A stretch of DNA of 64,000 bases from the NCBI RefSeq assembly GCF_024213195.1, contig NZ_JANAVF010000006.1, positions 248,001 through 312,000 on the forward strand, read 5' to 3'. Numbering within the stretch: position 1 is the stretch's first letter; the number at the start of each line of letters is the position of its first letter. Source of the DNA: Streptomyces sp. TBY4. Lineage in GTDB: Bacteria > Actinomycetota > Actinomycetes > Streptomycetales > Streptomycetaceae. The position numbers and the translations under genes are program-made. Below the pieces are notes generated by a model. It saw only the letters and a program-made list of their open reading frames with translations, ran no database searches and had not been told where the DNA came from. This document shows, in pieces, positions 1-8,440 of this stretch.

Positions 1-16
1 GTGTCCAGCGATCTCC

Positions 17-44
17 GTGTCCCGGACACCGGACGGATGTCCGG
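17..44. promoter_or_regulatory. cluster of GTCCGG/CCGGAC dyads upstream of the first gene
   Basis: Two overlapping inverted repeats are visible: GTGTCC-C-GGACAC at 17-29 and CCGGAC-GGAT-GTCCGG at 29-44. They lie about 85 bp upstream of the first start codon and could be an operator, possibly for the neighbouring helix-turn-helix protein itself. The region is at the window edge, so whether it serves the gene to its left cannot be judged. Confidence 0.3.
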
Positions 45-127
45 GCTGGTCAGGAGGTTTGAGGTGAGCAACTGGGCCTGGAAGATGGCGAGTTCTGGCG
101 TAGCTGGCGGGCCCCGGGCTGGAAACC

Positions 128-1144
128 ATGGGCACCATGGACACCACCGACGACCTGGAACCGGAAAGAGCCGACGACGCCACCGCGTTCATCGCGCTGC
201 TCCGGGAGCTGAAGAGCCGTTCCGGACTGACCTACCGGCAGCTCGAACACCGCGCCGCAAGCCAGGGCGGGGTGCTGGCCCGCAGCACGCTCGCCGATGT
301 ACTGGCGGGCAAGAAGCTTCCGCGCCCCGAACTCCTGGCCGACTTCGTACGGGCCTGCGGCGACGGCGCGCGGGCCGATGAGTGGCTCAGGGCCTGGAGC
401 CGCATCGCGGCGCTGCCGCACACCGGTCCTCCCGACGGGGAGGCGGCGGGGGAGGAGGCCCCGCCGCCGGACGGGCCGCCCGCCCGGCCCGGCGGGCGTC
501 GTCGCCGACGGGTCCTGCTGGCATCGGGGACCGCCGGGGTGCTGGCGGCAGCGGCCGTGGCCGCGGGGCTCGGTGCCTGGCCGGGGGGCGGGTCCGGCGA
601 CGCGGCGAAGGCGGCCCTGCGGGAACCCCCTGCGACGCAGCTGCCCGTCGGCAGCGCCGTGTGGATCCAACCGGCCCTGGCACCGGGACTCTGCCTGAGC
701 GACGGCGTCGTGCGGGACCACCGCTACGACTCCCTGGTGGCCGTACAGCGTCCGTGCGACGGGACCGCTCCGCAGCGCACGACCCTGGTGGACGCCGGCG
801 CGGGTACGTACCGCATCCAGTGGTACCGGCCCGAGATGGGGCCCGGGTGCCTCCGGCTGCGCGGCCAGGGGGCGGGCGCCGAACTGCTGGAGCCGTGGGA
901 CAAGTGCGATCTCGCCAGCCACTTCCGCTTCGAGCCCGCGCGGGCGGCGAAGGCGAGCGGCTACCGCATACGGGTCAACGAGCAGGGCTGTGTGGGAGTC
1001 AGGGGCGGTGGCGCCGAGCCGGGGACCGAGGCCGTGGTCGAACCGTGTGTGGAGGACGGCAGGCAGATCTTCACCGTGACCCCGGCGACCCCGGAGTCGA
1101 AGACCCCGGCCCCGGCGGCCTCCGCCGCGCCGGCCGCCTCGTAG
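128..1144 (+). CDS. XRE-type HTH protein with one membrane span and ricin-like outer domain
   Basis: This 338-residue protein has an N-terminal helix-turn-helix of the Streptomyces 'LLRELKSRSGLTYRQLE...LADVLAGKKLP' type (residues about 20-75), a Pro/Gly-rich linker, an RRRRR stop followed by one hydrophobic span (about 128-150), and a C-terminal domain (about 175-320) with spaced Cys and Gln-x-Trp-like strands that resembles a ricin-type beta-trefoil. The layout suggests a membrane-anchored regulator whose outer domain senses a ligand, perhaps carbohydrate. That role is inferred. The ATG at 128 is used; a second ATG at 137 is possible and neither has a strong ribosome site. It ends in an Ala/Pro-rich tail. 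Confidence 0.8.
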   Translation: MGTMDTTDDLEPERADDATAFIALLRELKSRSGLTYRQLEHRAASQGGVLARSTLADVLAGKKLPRPELLADFVRACGDGARADEWLRAWSRIAALPHTGPPDGEAAGEEAPPPDGPPARPGGRRRRRVLLASGTAGVLAAAAVAAGLGAWPGGGSGDAAKAALREPPATQLPVGSAVWIQPALAPGLCLSDGVVRDHRYDSLVAVQRPCDGTAPQRTTLVDAGAGTYRIQWYRPEMGPGCLRLRGQGAGAELLEPWDKCDLASHFRFEPARAAKASGYRIRVNEQGCVGVRGGGAEPGTEAVVEPCVEDGRQIFTVTPATPESKTPAPAASAAPAAS

Positions 1145-1283
1145 CCACGGTTCCGGCCGGGACCCCGGGCGGGCGGCGGACCGGGTGTGCCGGGCTGCGG
1201 GGTGGGTGGGGGCGGGTTATCAAGGGGGGAGGCGAGCCCGGGTGGTGTGGGGGTCGTCGGTCCCCGGCTGAGGAGTGCGTCCC

Positions 1284-3851
1284 GTGGAGTTCGAGGTCAA
1301 TGGCGTTCCGTGTGCGGTGGACGTGGACGGTGATCCGGCCGCCGTGGAGGTGGTGCGGGAGCAGCTGGGGCTGACCGGGACCAAGCTGGTGTGCGCCGGC
1401 GGGGTGTGCGGGGCGTGCACGATCCAGGTCGACGGTGAGCCGCGGGTGGCGTGCCTGACGCCGGCGGTGCGGCTCGGCGGGCGGCGGGTGACGACGGTGG
1501 AGGGGCTGGCCGGTCACCCGGTCGGGCGTGCCTTCGCCGGTGAGGACGCCCTCCAGTGCGGGTACTGCACCCCCGGGTTCGTGGTCGGGGCGGCCGCGTT
1601 CTTCGAGCGGTGGCGGGCCGCGCACGGCCGGAGGAGGCCGGGGCGGGAGGAGATCGCGGAGGCGCTGGCCGGGCACCTGTGCCGGTGCGGGGCGTACGAG
1701 GGGATCTTCCGGGCCGTGGCCGCCGCCTGCGCGGGCGACTACGAGGGGGAGGCGCCGGCACCGCCGCGCACCGAGGCTCCGGAGAAGGTCGACGGGTCCG
1801 CCCGGTACACCACCGATCACCGGCCCGAGGGGCTGCTGGAGGGGGTGATCGTCCGCTCGCCGCACGCGCACGCGTACGTACGCTCCCTGGAGGCCGGGGA
1901 TCTGCCGCTGGTGCCGCTGCTGCCGCCCGACGGCGTGGTGCGGTACGTCGGGCAGCCGGTGGCGGCGGTCGCCGCGGCGGACCGGGCCTCCGCACGGGCG
2001 GCCGCCGAGCGGGTCCGGGTGGAGTACGAGGTGCTGCCGGCCGCCCTCGACACGGGCCGGTCCCGGGCCGGCGAGGGACCGGTGGTCTACGGGGACAAGG
2101 CGGCGCGGAAGCTGGCGCCCGGGTCGGGGGAGGCCCCGCAGCTGACGCCCGCCCGCTGGCGCGGGAACCGGCGGGGGCCCTCCGCCATGAGCAAGCGGCC
2201 CGCCACGGCCGTGCGCCGCATCACCGAGGCACGGCGCAGCAGCCCCGAGCGGGTGGTCGAGGGGCTGTTCACGACCGCCGCGCAGACCCACACCCCGCTC
2301 GAACCGCACGCCTGCCTGGCCCGGTGGGACGAGGGCACCCTGCACCTGGAGGTGTCCACGCAGTCGGTCAGGGAGGTGGCCGTACAGGCCGCCGAGCGGT
2401 TCGGCGTGCCCCTCGAACGGGTGGTGGCCCGGGCCGTCCATGTGGGCGGCGGCTTCGGCTGCAAGATGGGGCTGACCTCGGACGTCGTCGCCGCGGTGGA
2501 GCTGGCCCGGCTGCACGGCGCCCCCGTGCGGGTGGTGCTGGACCGGGACGAGGAGCTCACCGACGGCGGGTACCGGCCCGGCAGCCGGATCCGGCTGGCG
2601 ATGGCCGCGGACTCCGCGGGCGGGCTGAGCGCCCTGGCCATGGACGCGGACAGCGACGGCGGGGTCTCGGTGGGCGGCACCGTGGCGGCGCTGGCCCGGT
2701 TCATGTACGGCAAGGCCCCGCGCCGGCTGCGCGACTTCGACACCGTCACCCACCGGCCCCCGGGCGCGCCCTTCCGGGGCCCCGGCGGACCCACGATGTG
2801 CTGGGCCCTGGAACAGGCCGTCGACGAGATGGCCCACCGGCTGGGGGAGGATCCGATCGCCCTGCGCCGCCGCTGGGACGGCAACCCCAAACGGCACGCC
2901 CTGTACGACCTGGCCGCGGCCCTCCCGGCCTGGTCGGGCACCCGCGGCGGCACCGGGCGGTTCCGCCGCGGCGTGGGCGTCGCGGCGGCCAACTGGCTGT
3001 ACTTCCTCGACCCCGTCACCGAGGTCGAACTCACCGTCGAGGACGGGATCGTGGTCGCCCGCTGCGCCGTGCAGGACATGGGTACGGGCTCGCGCACCGT
3101 ACTGCGCCGGGCCGTCGCCGAAGGGCTCGGCGTGCCGCTGGAGCGGGTGCGAGCCGAGGTCGGACACAGCGACACCGCGCACGGCCCCACCTCCGGCGGC
3201 AGCCGCACCACGCCGTCGATCGTGCCCGCCGGCGCGGACGCCGCCGCCCGGCTGCGCGCGGCGCTCGGCGCCGGTGACGGTGACGGGGATCTGGGCACCC
3301 GGCTGGACGGGGCGAACGGCGTACGGGTCACCGGCCGGCGCACCCGCGACCGCAGGGGCTATGTCACCCCCTTCAACCTGACCGCCGGCGGCGTGGCGAT
3401 CGGCCGCGGCTTCACCGGATCGGTGCAGGTCGCCGAGGTGGAGGTGGACACCCGGCTCGGCCGGATCCGCCCGCTGCGGGTGTGGAGCGGCATCGCCGCG
3501 GGCCGCATCCACGAGGAGCGCCTCGCCCGGAGCCAGTGCGAGGGCGCCGTCATCCAGGGCGTCGGCTACGCCCTGTTCGAGGAGCGGCGCACCGACCCGG
3601 CCACCGGACGGGTGCTGACCGACAACCTGGAGGACTACCGGATCCCCGGTATCGCGGACACCCCGGAGATCACCGTCCACTTCCATCAGGAGGGCTTCGA
3701 GCACGTCCCCGGCGGCGGGGTCGGCCTCGGCGAGATCGCCACCCTGCCCACCGCGGCCGCCCTGGCCAATGCGGTCCACGACGCCACCGGCCGGCGCCCG
3801 TACGACATGCCCATCCGCCCCGACCGGCTCCTGGAAGGACTGGCCACATGA
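1284..3851 (+). CDS. xanthine dehydrogenase-family fusion: 2Fe-2S domain plus molybdopterin domain
   Basis: The product joins two subunits that are often separate. Residues 1-150 form the 2Fe-2S part: a plant-type cluster with Cys37, 42, 45 and 57, then the helical domain with QCGYCTPG and CRCG motifs. Residues from about 155 form the molybdopterin-binding part, ending in the conserved GLGE motif whose Glu (about 817) is the family's catalytic base. It should hydroxylate or oxidise an aldehyde or N-heterocycle; the substrate is unknown. A GTG at 1275 overlaps the AGGAG at 1271-1275, so the GTG at 1284, 8 nt after that site, is preferred. It overlaps the FAD-subunit gene by ATGA and forms a two-gene operon. 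Confidence 0.88.
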   Translation: MEFEVNGVPCAVDVDGDPAAVEVVREQLGLTGTKLVCAGGVCGACTIQVDGEPRVACLTPAVRLGGRRVTTVEGLAGHPVGRAFAGEDALQCGYCTPGFVVGAAAFFERWRAAHGRRRPGREEIAEALAGHLCRCGAYEGIFRAVAAACAGDYEGEAPAPPRTEAPEKVDGSARYTTDHRPEGLLEGVIVRSPHAHAYVRSLEAGDLPLVPLLPPDGVVRYVGQPVAAVAAADRASARAAAERVRVEYEVLPAALDTGRSRAGEGPVVYGDKAARKLAPGSGEAPQLTPARWRGNRRGPSAMSKRPATAVRRITEARRSSPERVVEGLFTTAAQTHTPLEPHACLARWDEGTLHLEVSTQSVREVAVQAAERFGVPLERVVARAVHVGGGFGCKMGLTSDVVAAVELARLHGAPVRVVLDRDEELTDGGYRPGSRIRLAMAADSAGGLSALAMDADSDGGVSVGGTVAALARFMYGKAPRRLRDFDTVTHRPPGAPFRGPGGPTMCWALEQAVDEMAHRLGEDPIALRRRWDGNPKRHALYDLAAALPAWSGTRGGTGRFRRGVGVAAANWLYFLDPVTEVELTVEDGIVVARCAVQDMGTGSRTVLRRAVAEGLGVPLERVRAEVGHSDTAHGPTSGGSRTTPSIVPAGADAAARLRAALGAGDGDGDLGTRLDGANGVRVTGRRTRDRRGYVTPFNLTAGGVAIGRGFTGSVQVAEVEVDTRLGRIRPLRVWSGIAAGRIHEERLARSQCEGAVIQGVGYALFEERRTDPATGRVLTDNLEDYRIPGIADTPEITVHFHQEGFEHVPGGGVGLGEIATLPTAAALANAVHDATGRRPYDMPIRPDRLLEGLAT

Positions 3852-4825
3852 GCACCGAGCCCGCCCTCACCGACCTCTCGGCCGCCGTCCTCGCCCGCGG
3901 CGGGGAGCTGCGCGCCGGCGGCACCGACACCACCGCCCGGCAGCGCTCCGGCATCGCCCCGGGCCCGTTCACCGACCTCGACGGCGCGGCCGGGCTGCGC
4001 GGCTGCACCCCGCTGCCCGGCGGCGGGCTGCGGATCGGCGCCCTGACCACGCTCGCCGAGCTGGCCACCGATCCGCAGGTGCGCTCCGGCTGGCCCGCCC
4101 TGGCGGTGTCCGCCGGGACGGCGGCGACCCCGCAGATCCGCGCCGCCGGCACCCTGGGCGGCAACCTGCTCCAGCGCAACCGCTGCTGGTACTACCGCAA
4201 TCCGCACTTCAGCTGCCTCCAGAAGGGCGGCTCCGGCTGCCCCGCGCGCGAGGGCGACCACCACTTCGGCGTGGTCAGCGGCGACGGCCCCTGCGTCGCC
4301 CCGCACCCGTCGACCCTCGCGATGGCCCTGCTCACCTACGACGCCGGAGCCGAGGTCCACGGCGAATCGCCGCGCACGGTGGCCGCGTTGTACGGGGACG
4401 GGGACGGGGACGGGCTCCACCGGGCCGACCACCTGCTGGCCCCGGACCGCATCCTGACCGCGGTGCTGCTGCCGCCGCCCCTGCCGGGCGAACGCGCCGC
4501 CTGCCACCGGGCCACCAGCCGGGCGCAGGGCGAATGGCCCCTGGTCGAGGCCACCGCCCGGCTCGCGCTGGACGGGGACGGCGTCACCGTCACGCACGCC
4601 GCCGTCGCGGCGGGCGGGGTGGCGCGTGTTCCGCTGCGGCTGCTGGAGGTGGAGGCCGCCCTGATCGGCCGGAAGGCCACCCCCGGGCTCCTCGCGGACG
4701 CGGCCGCGACGGTGCTGGCCCGCTGTCGCCCGCTGTCGCAGACCGGCTACAAGGCCACCCTCTTCCGCGACACCGTCCTGGAGGTGCTGGAGCGCGCCGC
4801 GGACCTACCCGCGAGTATTGACTAA
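3848..4825 (+). CDS. FAD-binding subunit of molybdenum hydroxylase with extra Fe-S motif
   Basis: This 325-residue protein is the FAD subunit (CO dehydrogenase medium-chain family): an N-terminal FAD-binding domain with the 'AAGTLGGNLLQR' signature near residue 100 and a C-terminal CO_deh_flav domain. Directly after the signature are four Cys in the pattern RCWYY-x-SC-x-GSGCPA-x-GPC. This resembles the loop that carries an additional [4Fe-4S] cluster in PaoB (YagS) and 4-hydroxybenzoyl-CoA reductase. With the upstream fusion it would make a two-polypeptide version of the PaoABC-type aldehyde oxidoreductase. A short 'GDGDGDG' run sits near residue 180. Confidence 0.87.
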   Translation: MSTEPALTDLSAAVLARGGELRAGGTDTTARQRSGIAPGPFTDLDGAAGLRGCTPLPGGGLRIGALTTLAELATDPQVRSGWPALAVSAGTAATPQIRAAGTLGGNLLQRNRCWYYRNPHFSCLQKGGSGCPAREGDHHFGVVSGDGPCVAPHPSTLAMALLTYDAGAEVHGESPRTVAALYGDGDGDGLHRADHLLAPDRILTAVLLPPPLPGERAACHRATSRAQGEWPLVEATARLALDGDGVTVTHAAVAAGGVARVPLRLLEVEAALIGRKATPGLLADAAATVLARCRPLSQTGYKATLFRDTVLEVLERAADLPASID

Positions 4826-4833
4826 TAGTCAAT
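4817..4833. promoter_or_regulatory. 17-bp perfect palindrome ATTGACTA-A-TAGTCAAT
   Basis: An 8-1-8 perfect inverted repeat spans the stop codon of the FAD-subunit gene and lies 57 bp before the next start codon. It is AT-rich in an otherwise GC-rich stretch and looks like a TetR/MarR-type operator. TTGACT inside it could also serve as a -35 element. No matching regulator gene is adjacent. Confidence 0.45.
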
Positions 4834-4889
4834 TCGGGCCCACGCTCGACGCGAGCCGTCGTGTCGTCTCTGGTGTGGGAGGTCGTCCC

Positions 4890-5114
4890 GTGCGTACAGA
4901 TGAGGAAATGGGCCGTTTGGGCGGGGAGTTGGGGGGCGCCCGGCCGCCCGCCTCCTTCGCGGAGCTGGATGCCGGGGAGCTCGTACGGCTCGCCGAGGCG
5001 CTCCGGGCGGAGCGGGCGCGGCAGGCCGAGGGGCTGAACCAGGCCGCAGAGGAGGCGCTGGGGCTGGTCCCCGCCCTCGCCCGCGGGGCCGTGCGCAAGG
5101 TGCTGTTCCGGTGA
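4890..5114 (+). CDS. small helical hypothetical protein
   Basis: This 74-residue, charged, probably all-helical protein is not recognised. The GTG at 4890 is chosen because GGGAGG lies 7 nt upstream; the reading frame opens earlier at 4818, but that would start inside the palindrome. It overlaps the next gene by GTGA, so the two are translationally coupled and probably act together. Confidence 0.65.
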   Translation: MRTDEEMGRLGGELGGARPPASFAELDAGELVRLAEALRAERARQAEGLNQAAEEALGLVPALARGAVRKVLFR

Positions 5115-6199
5115 GCCGCGCCGAAGTGGAGAAGATCGCCCGGCTGGTGGGCGCCGACCCCGGGGAGCTCGGCTTCCTGCGCGGGCTGCCCGACGAGGAC
5201 GTACGGGCGTTCCGCGAGCAGGTCAGCGGCGTGCTGAACGACGGCGCGCCCGACATGCTCGACCGGATCGCCGCCGCGACCAAGCTGGTGCCGGCCGGGG
5301 TGGCGGCCGCGATCTCGCAGAAGGCGCTCGGCCCCCGGCTGGCCGCCGGCGTGGCCGGCCGGCTGGAGGCGGGCCGGGCCGCCGCCATCATCGAGAAGCT
5401 GCCGGTCTCCTTCACCGCAGAGGCCTGCGGGCACCTCGACCCCCGGAGGATCTCCGGGATCGTGGACCGGCTCGACGAGGGGCTGGTCGTACGCATCGCC
5501 ACCACCCTCGCCGAGAGCCGCGACCACCTCACCATGGGCCGGTTCGTCGGCCACATGCGGGACCAGGTGCTCAGCCGGATCCTCGACCAGGTCGACGACG
5601 TGTCGGTGCTGCGCGCCGGCTTCTACGTGGACCTGCCCGAGCGGCTGCCCCGGATCCTGGAGCTCATGGGCGACGAGCGGCTCGGCGCGGTCGTACGGGC
5701 CGCTGCCGCCGAGGGGCTGTGGGAGGAGGCCCTCGGAGTCGCCGCGATGGTCGGCGGCGACCAGCGGCTGCGGATCGCCGAGCTCACCGCCCGCCTGGAC
5801 GCGGCCGCGCTCGACTCGCTCGTACGGGTGACGCATGCGCAGGGTCTGTGGGAGTCGCTGCTCCCGCTCGTGGCGCTGCTCGGCGAGGAGGACCGGCTCG
5901 CGGTGGCCCGGCTGGAGTCCCTGCGGGACCCGCTCGTGCTGGCCGGAGTGGTACGGGCCGTCGTGGCGACCGCACTGTGGGGAGCCTTCCTGCCGCTGGT
6001 CGGCGTCCTGCCCGAGGAGGCGCGCAAGGTGGTGGCGGACGCCGCGGCCGGGCTGGGCGACGGAGAGCTCGACGGGCTCGTGCGCGAGGTCGACAAGCAG
6101 GACCTGTGGGAGCTGGTGCTGCCGCTCGTCGAGCTGATGGAGGAGACGGGGAAGGAACGGATCTTCGCCCTGCCGGCCTTCCAGGAGCAGGCGGAGTAG
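5111..6199 (+). CDS. alpha-helical repeat protein with MgtE-N-like repeats
   Basis: The 362-residue product has no signal peptide or membrane span. It is built from degenerate helical repeats of about 25-40 residues. The first half resembles the MgtE_N superhelix ('LPxEAxxxLDPRRISGIVDRLD'), and the second half repeats 'ALWxxxLPLVxLLxEExR'. Such superhelices usually mediate protein-protein contact. There is no transporter domain, so it is not a magnesium channel itself. It is translationally coupled to the small protein upstream. The function is unknown. Confidence 0.7.
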   Translation: MSRAEVEKIARLVGADPGELGFLRGLPDEDVRAFREQVSGVLNDGAPDMLDRIAAATKLVPAGVAAAISQKALGPRLAAGVAGRLEAGRAAAIIEKLPVSFTAEACGHLDPRRISGIVDRLDEGLVVRIATTLAESRDHLTMGRFVGHMRDQVLSRILDQVDDVSVLRAGFYVDLPERLPRILELMGDERLGAVVRAAAAEGLWEEALGVAAMVGGDQRLRIAELTARLDAAALDSLVRVTHAQGLWESLLPLVALLGEEDRLAVARLESLRDPLVLAGVVRAVVATALWGAFLPLVGVLPEEARKVVADAAAGLGDGELDGLVREVDKQDLWELVLPLVELMEETGKERIFALPAFQEQAE

Positions 6200-6243
6200 C
6201 CCCGATTGCCCGGCGGCTGCCCCCGGTCGCGCGCGGCGCCGTC

Positions 6244-6292
6244 GCCGGGGGCCAGCCCCCGGACCCCCGCTCCTCAAACGCCGGAGGGGCTG
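6244..6292. repeat. dispersed Streptomyces-type intergenic element, copy 1
   Basis: The 281-bp gap between the repeat protein and the DUF1906 gene holds a CCGGGGG-CCAG-CCCCCGG hairpin followed by CCTCAAACGCCGGAGGGGCTG (6272-6292). The second part recurs, in either orientation, at 53342, 53477, 59521 and 59549. It is a non-coding, hairpin-forming element of the kind scattered through Streptomyces intergenic regions and may act as a terminator. Nothing else is recognised in the gap. Confidence 0.7.
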
Positions 6293-6480
6293 GAATTCGG
6301 CCGGCGTCAGCCTGCATGTGCAGGCCGACACCCGGAAGATCCGGCCCCACCGGCGGACGCTGCCGCGCGTCACATCGAGCCCCGCCCGGGGCCGTGTCGT
6401 GCGGCCGTCCCGTCAACAGGTGGGGGCGGGGTCTCGTGTCTCTGCGGGATGGTGCGGGCGTTCTGGTAACAGTGGGTCAC

Positions 6481-7881
6481 ATGCTCCCCTCCCACACGCT
6501 GTTGAGCTGCCTGCTGGGCGCCGCGCTGCTGGCCCCCGTCCCCCTCGGAGCCCCGGCCGCGGACGACCGGACCGTGGACTACCGCGGGCTGCGCCTCACC
6601 GTCCCCGCCGACTGGCGGATCGTCGACCTCGAGCGGAACCCCGACGCCTGCCTGCGCCTCGACCGGCCCGCCCTCTACCTCGGGCACGCCGGCACCCAGA
6701 GCGAATGCGGAGCCGCCCGCGCCGCCGCACGCCGCTCCGACACCCTGCACCTGGAGCCGCTCCACGGAGCCCCGCCGCGCGCCGACATCCCCACCGTCGG
6801 AGGCGACGGGGGCGACCCCCTGCCCAAGGTCCGGGGCGACAGCAACGAGATCCGCTACGCCCTGCGCCGCGCCGGACTGATGGCCACCGTCTCCTACGGG
6901 TCCACCCCCGAGGCCGTCCGCTCGGTCCTCACCCGGGCCCGCGCCCTCACACCCCCGGCCGCCCCCGGCCCGGGCCCCGTCGACCCGGTCGGCGCCCCCG
7001 GCCCGGGTCCCCGTACCACCGTCCAGGCACCCTTCACCGGCGAGGGGTTCGACGCCTGCACGGCCCCCACCCAGCGCACCATGGACGCCTGGCGGGCCGA
7101 CTCGCCCTTCGGCGCCGTCGGCGTCTACATCGGCGGCCGCGCCCGCGCCTGCGCCCAGCCGCAGCTCACCGCCGGATGGGTGAGCCGGCAGGCCGCGGCG
7201 GGCTGGCACCTCATGCCGATCTGGGTCGGCCCCCAGCCCTGGAACAGCTCTTCCACCGGACTCTCCACCGACCCCTCGGAGGCCAACGAGCAGGGCCGGG
7301 CCGAAGCCGAGGGCGCGGCCCACGCGGCCGCGGCTCTGGGCATGGCCGAGGGCACGGTCCTCTACAACGACCTGGAGAACTACTCGGACCGGGCCACCTG
7401 GGACGCCCCGGTCGTCGCCTACCTCACGGCCTGGACGGTCCGGCTGCGCGAACTGGGCTACGCGTCCGGGGCCTACGTCTCGGCGAGCTCCGGGGCCAAG
7501 GCGCTGAGCGCCCACTACGCCCAGGCCCCGGAGGCCATGCCCGACGTGCTGTGGGTGGCCCGCTGGAACGGCGCGGCCTCGGTCACCGACGCCGACCTGG
7601 GGCTGCCCGCCGGTACGGTCCAGTGGACGGGGGGCCGCCGGGCCCACCAGTTCCGGGGGGACCACGACGCCACGTACGGGGACGTGACGCTCAACATCGA
7701 CCGGAGCTGGCTGGACGTCGGCGCCCAGACCCCGGTGAAGGCTCCGAAGGTGCCGAAGGCCCCGGGCAAGGCCAAGAAGGCTCCCGCGAAGTCCCCGGCC
7801 AAGGCGCCCGCAAAGGTTCCGGCCAAGGCGCCCGCCAAGGCGCCCGCGGTGGTCCCGGCGAAGGCCCCGGCCGGGGTCTAG
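6481..7881 (+). CDS. secreted DUF1906 (glycoside hydrolase-like) protein with Lys/Ala/Pro tail
   Basis: The 466-residue product starts with a short signal peptide ('LLSCLLGAALLAPVPLGAPA'). After a variable region and a Pro/Gly linker, residues about 180-415 form a DUF1906 domain of the Rv2525c-like, GH25-related TIM-barrel type ('FDACTAPTQRTMDAW', 'GVYIGG', 'YNDLENY', 'VQWTG'). The tail repeats the unit KAPAK and related forms, a basic sequence suited to binding cell-wall polymer. It is likely a secreted peptidoglycan-related hydrolase or binder; catalysis is not established. The ATG at 6481 is used, and a GTG 9 nt upstream is an alternative. Confidence 0.82.
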   Translation: MLPSHTLLSCLLGAALLAPVPLGAPAADDRTVDYRGLRLTVPADWRIVDLERNPDACLRLDRPALYLGHAGTQSECGAARAAARRSDTLHLEPLHGAPPRADIPTVGGDGGDPLPKVRGDSNEIRYALRRAGLMATVSYGSTPEAVRSVLTRARALTPPAAPGPGPVDPVGAPGPGPRTTVQAPFTGEGFDACTAPTQRTMDAWRADSPFGAVGVYIGGRARACAQPQLTAGWVSRQAAAGWHLMPIWVGPQPWNSSSTGLSTDPSEANEQGRAEAEGAAHAAAALGMAEGTVLYNDLENYSDRATWDAPVVAYLTAWTVRLRELGYASGAYVSASSGAKALSAHYAQAPEAMPDVLWVARWNGAASVTDADLGLPAGTVQWTGGRRAHQFRGDHDATYGDVTLNIDRSWLDVGAQTPVKAPKVPKAPGKAKKAPAKSPAKAPAKVPAKAPAKAPAVVPAKAPAGV

Positions 7882-7882
7882 C

Positions 7883-8404
7883 TCAGCCCGCCGCCGGCTC
7901 CTCGCGGGCCGGCTCGTCGTCGTTGCCCCGGCGCAGGGTGCGCAGCCCCTGCTCCGGGGTCCACGAGCGGACCACCAGGTCGTCTCCCTCGACCCCGACG
8001 TGGACCACCTCCGTCAGATCGGCGCGGAACAGGTCGAAGGGGTGCGGGGTGTCGTTCTCCTCGGCCTCCTCCGCGTACCGGTGGAGCTCGGGCTGCTCCA
8101 CGATCTCCACCGCCCGCCCGGAGATCCGTACGTCCCCGTCGGGCATGGTCTCGCCCGCGCCCGGGTTGGTGTGCAGGGCGAAGCGGGGATCGCGCCGCAG
8201 GTCCTTCCCCTTCATGGAACCCGGCATCATGCCGAGCCACAGCTCACCGCCGCGGATGTCGACATTGAGTCCGGTCGCGCGGGGGGAGCCGTCCTTGCGC
8301 AGGGTCGCGAGGACGTGGTGCGGGAACTGTGCGAAGCGGGCCTTGACGGCCGCCGCGAAGTCCGGTTCCGCCTTTTCGAATACGGCCCAGTTGTTCGTCG
8401 TCAT
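7883..8404 (-). CDS. pyridoxamine 5'-phosphate oxidase-fold protein
   Basis: This 173-residue protein has the split beta-barrel flavin-binding pattern: 'HHVLATLRKDGSPRATGLNVDIRGGELWLGMMPGSMKGKDLRRDPRFALHT' in pieces, with a conserved SxKxxxLxRDPR turn that binds FMN or F420. It ends soon after a short C-terminal strand. Members act as flavin- or F420-dependent reductases or haem-related oxidoreductases. The substrate is not predictable. It converges with the DUF1906 gene, the stop codons being one base apart. Confidence 0.8.
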   Translation of the reverse strand: MTTNNWAVFEKAEPDFAAAVKARFAQFPHHVLATLRKDGSPRATGLNVDIRGGELWLGMMPGSMKGKDLRRDPRFALHTNPGAGETMPDGDVRISGRAVEIVEQPELHRYAEEAEENDTPHPFDLFRADLTEVVHVGVEGDDLVVRSWTPEQGLRTLRRGNDDEPAREEPAAG

Positions 8405-8440
8405 ACGTCCATCAAAGCGCGGGGCGGCGATGCCCGCCGG

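Noticed and set aside
1..381. 126-codon open frame from the first base
   Set aside because: It overlaps the better-supported HTH gene in another frame and has Arg/Gly-rich shadow composition.
1071..3779. Long 902-codon open frame on the minus strand
   Set aside because: It is antisense to the molybdenum hydroxylase, is composed of Gly/Arg/Asp low-complexity sequence and matches no fold; GC bias keeps this frame open.
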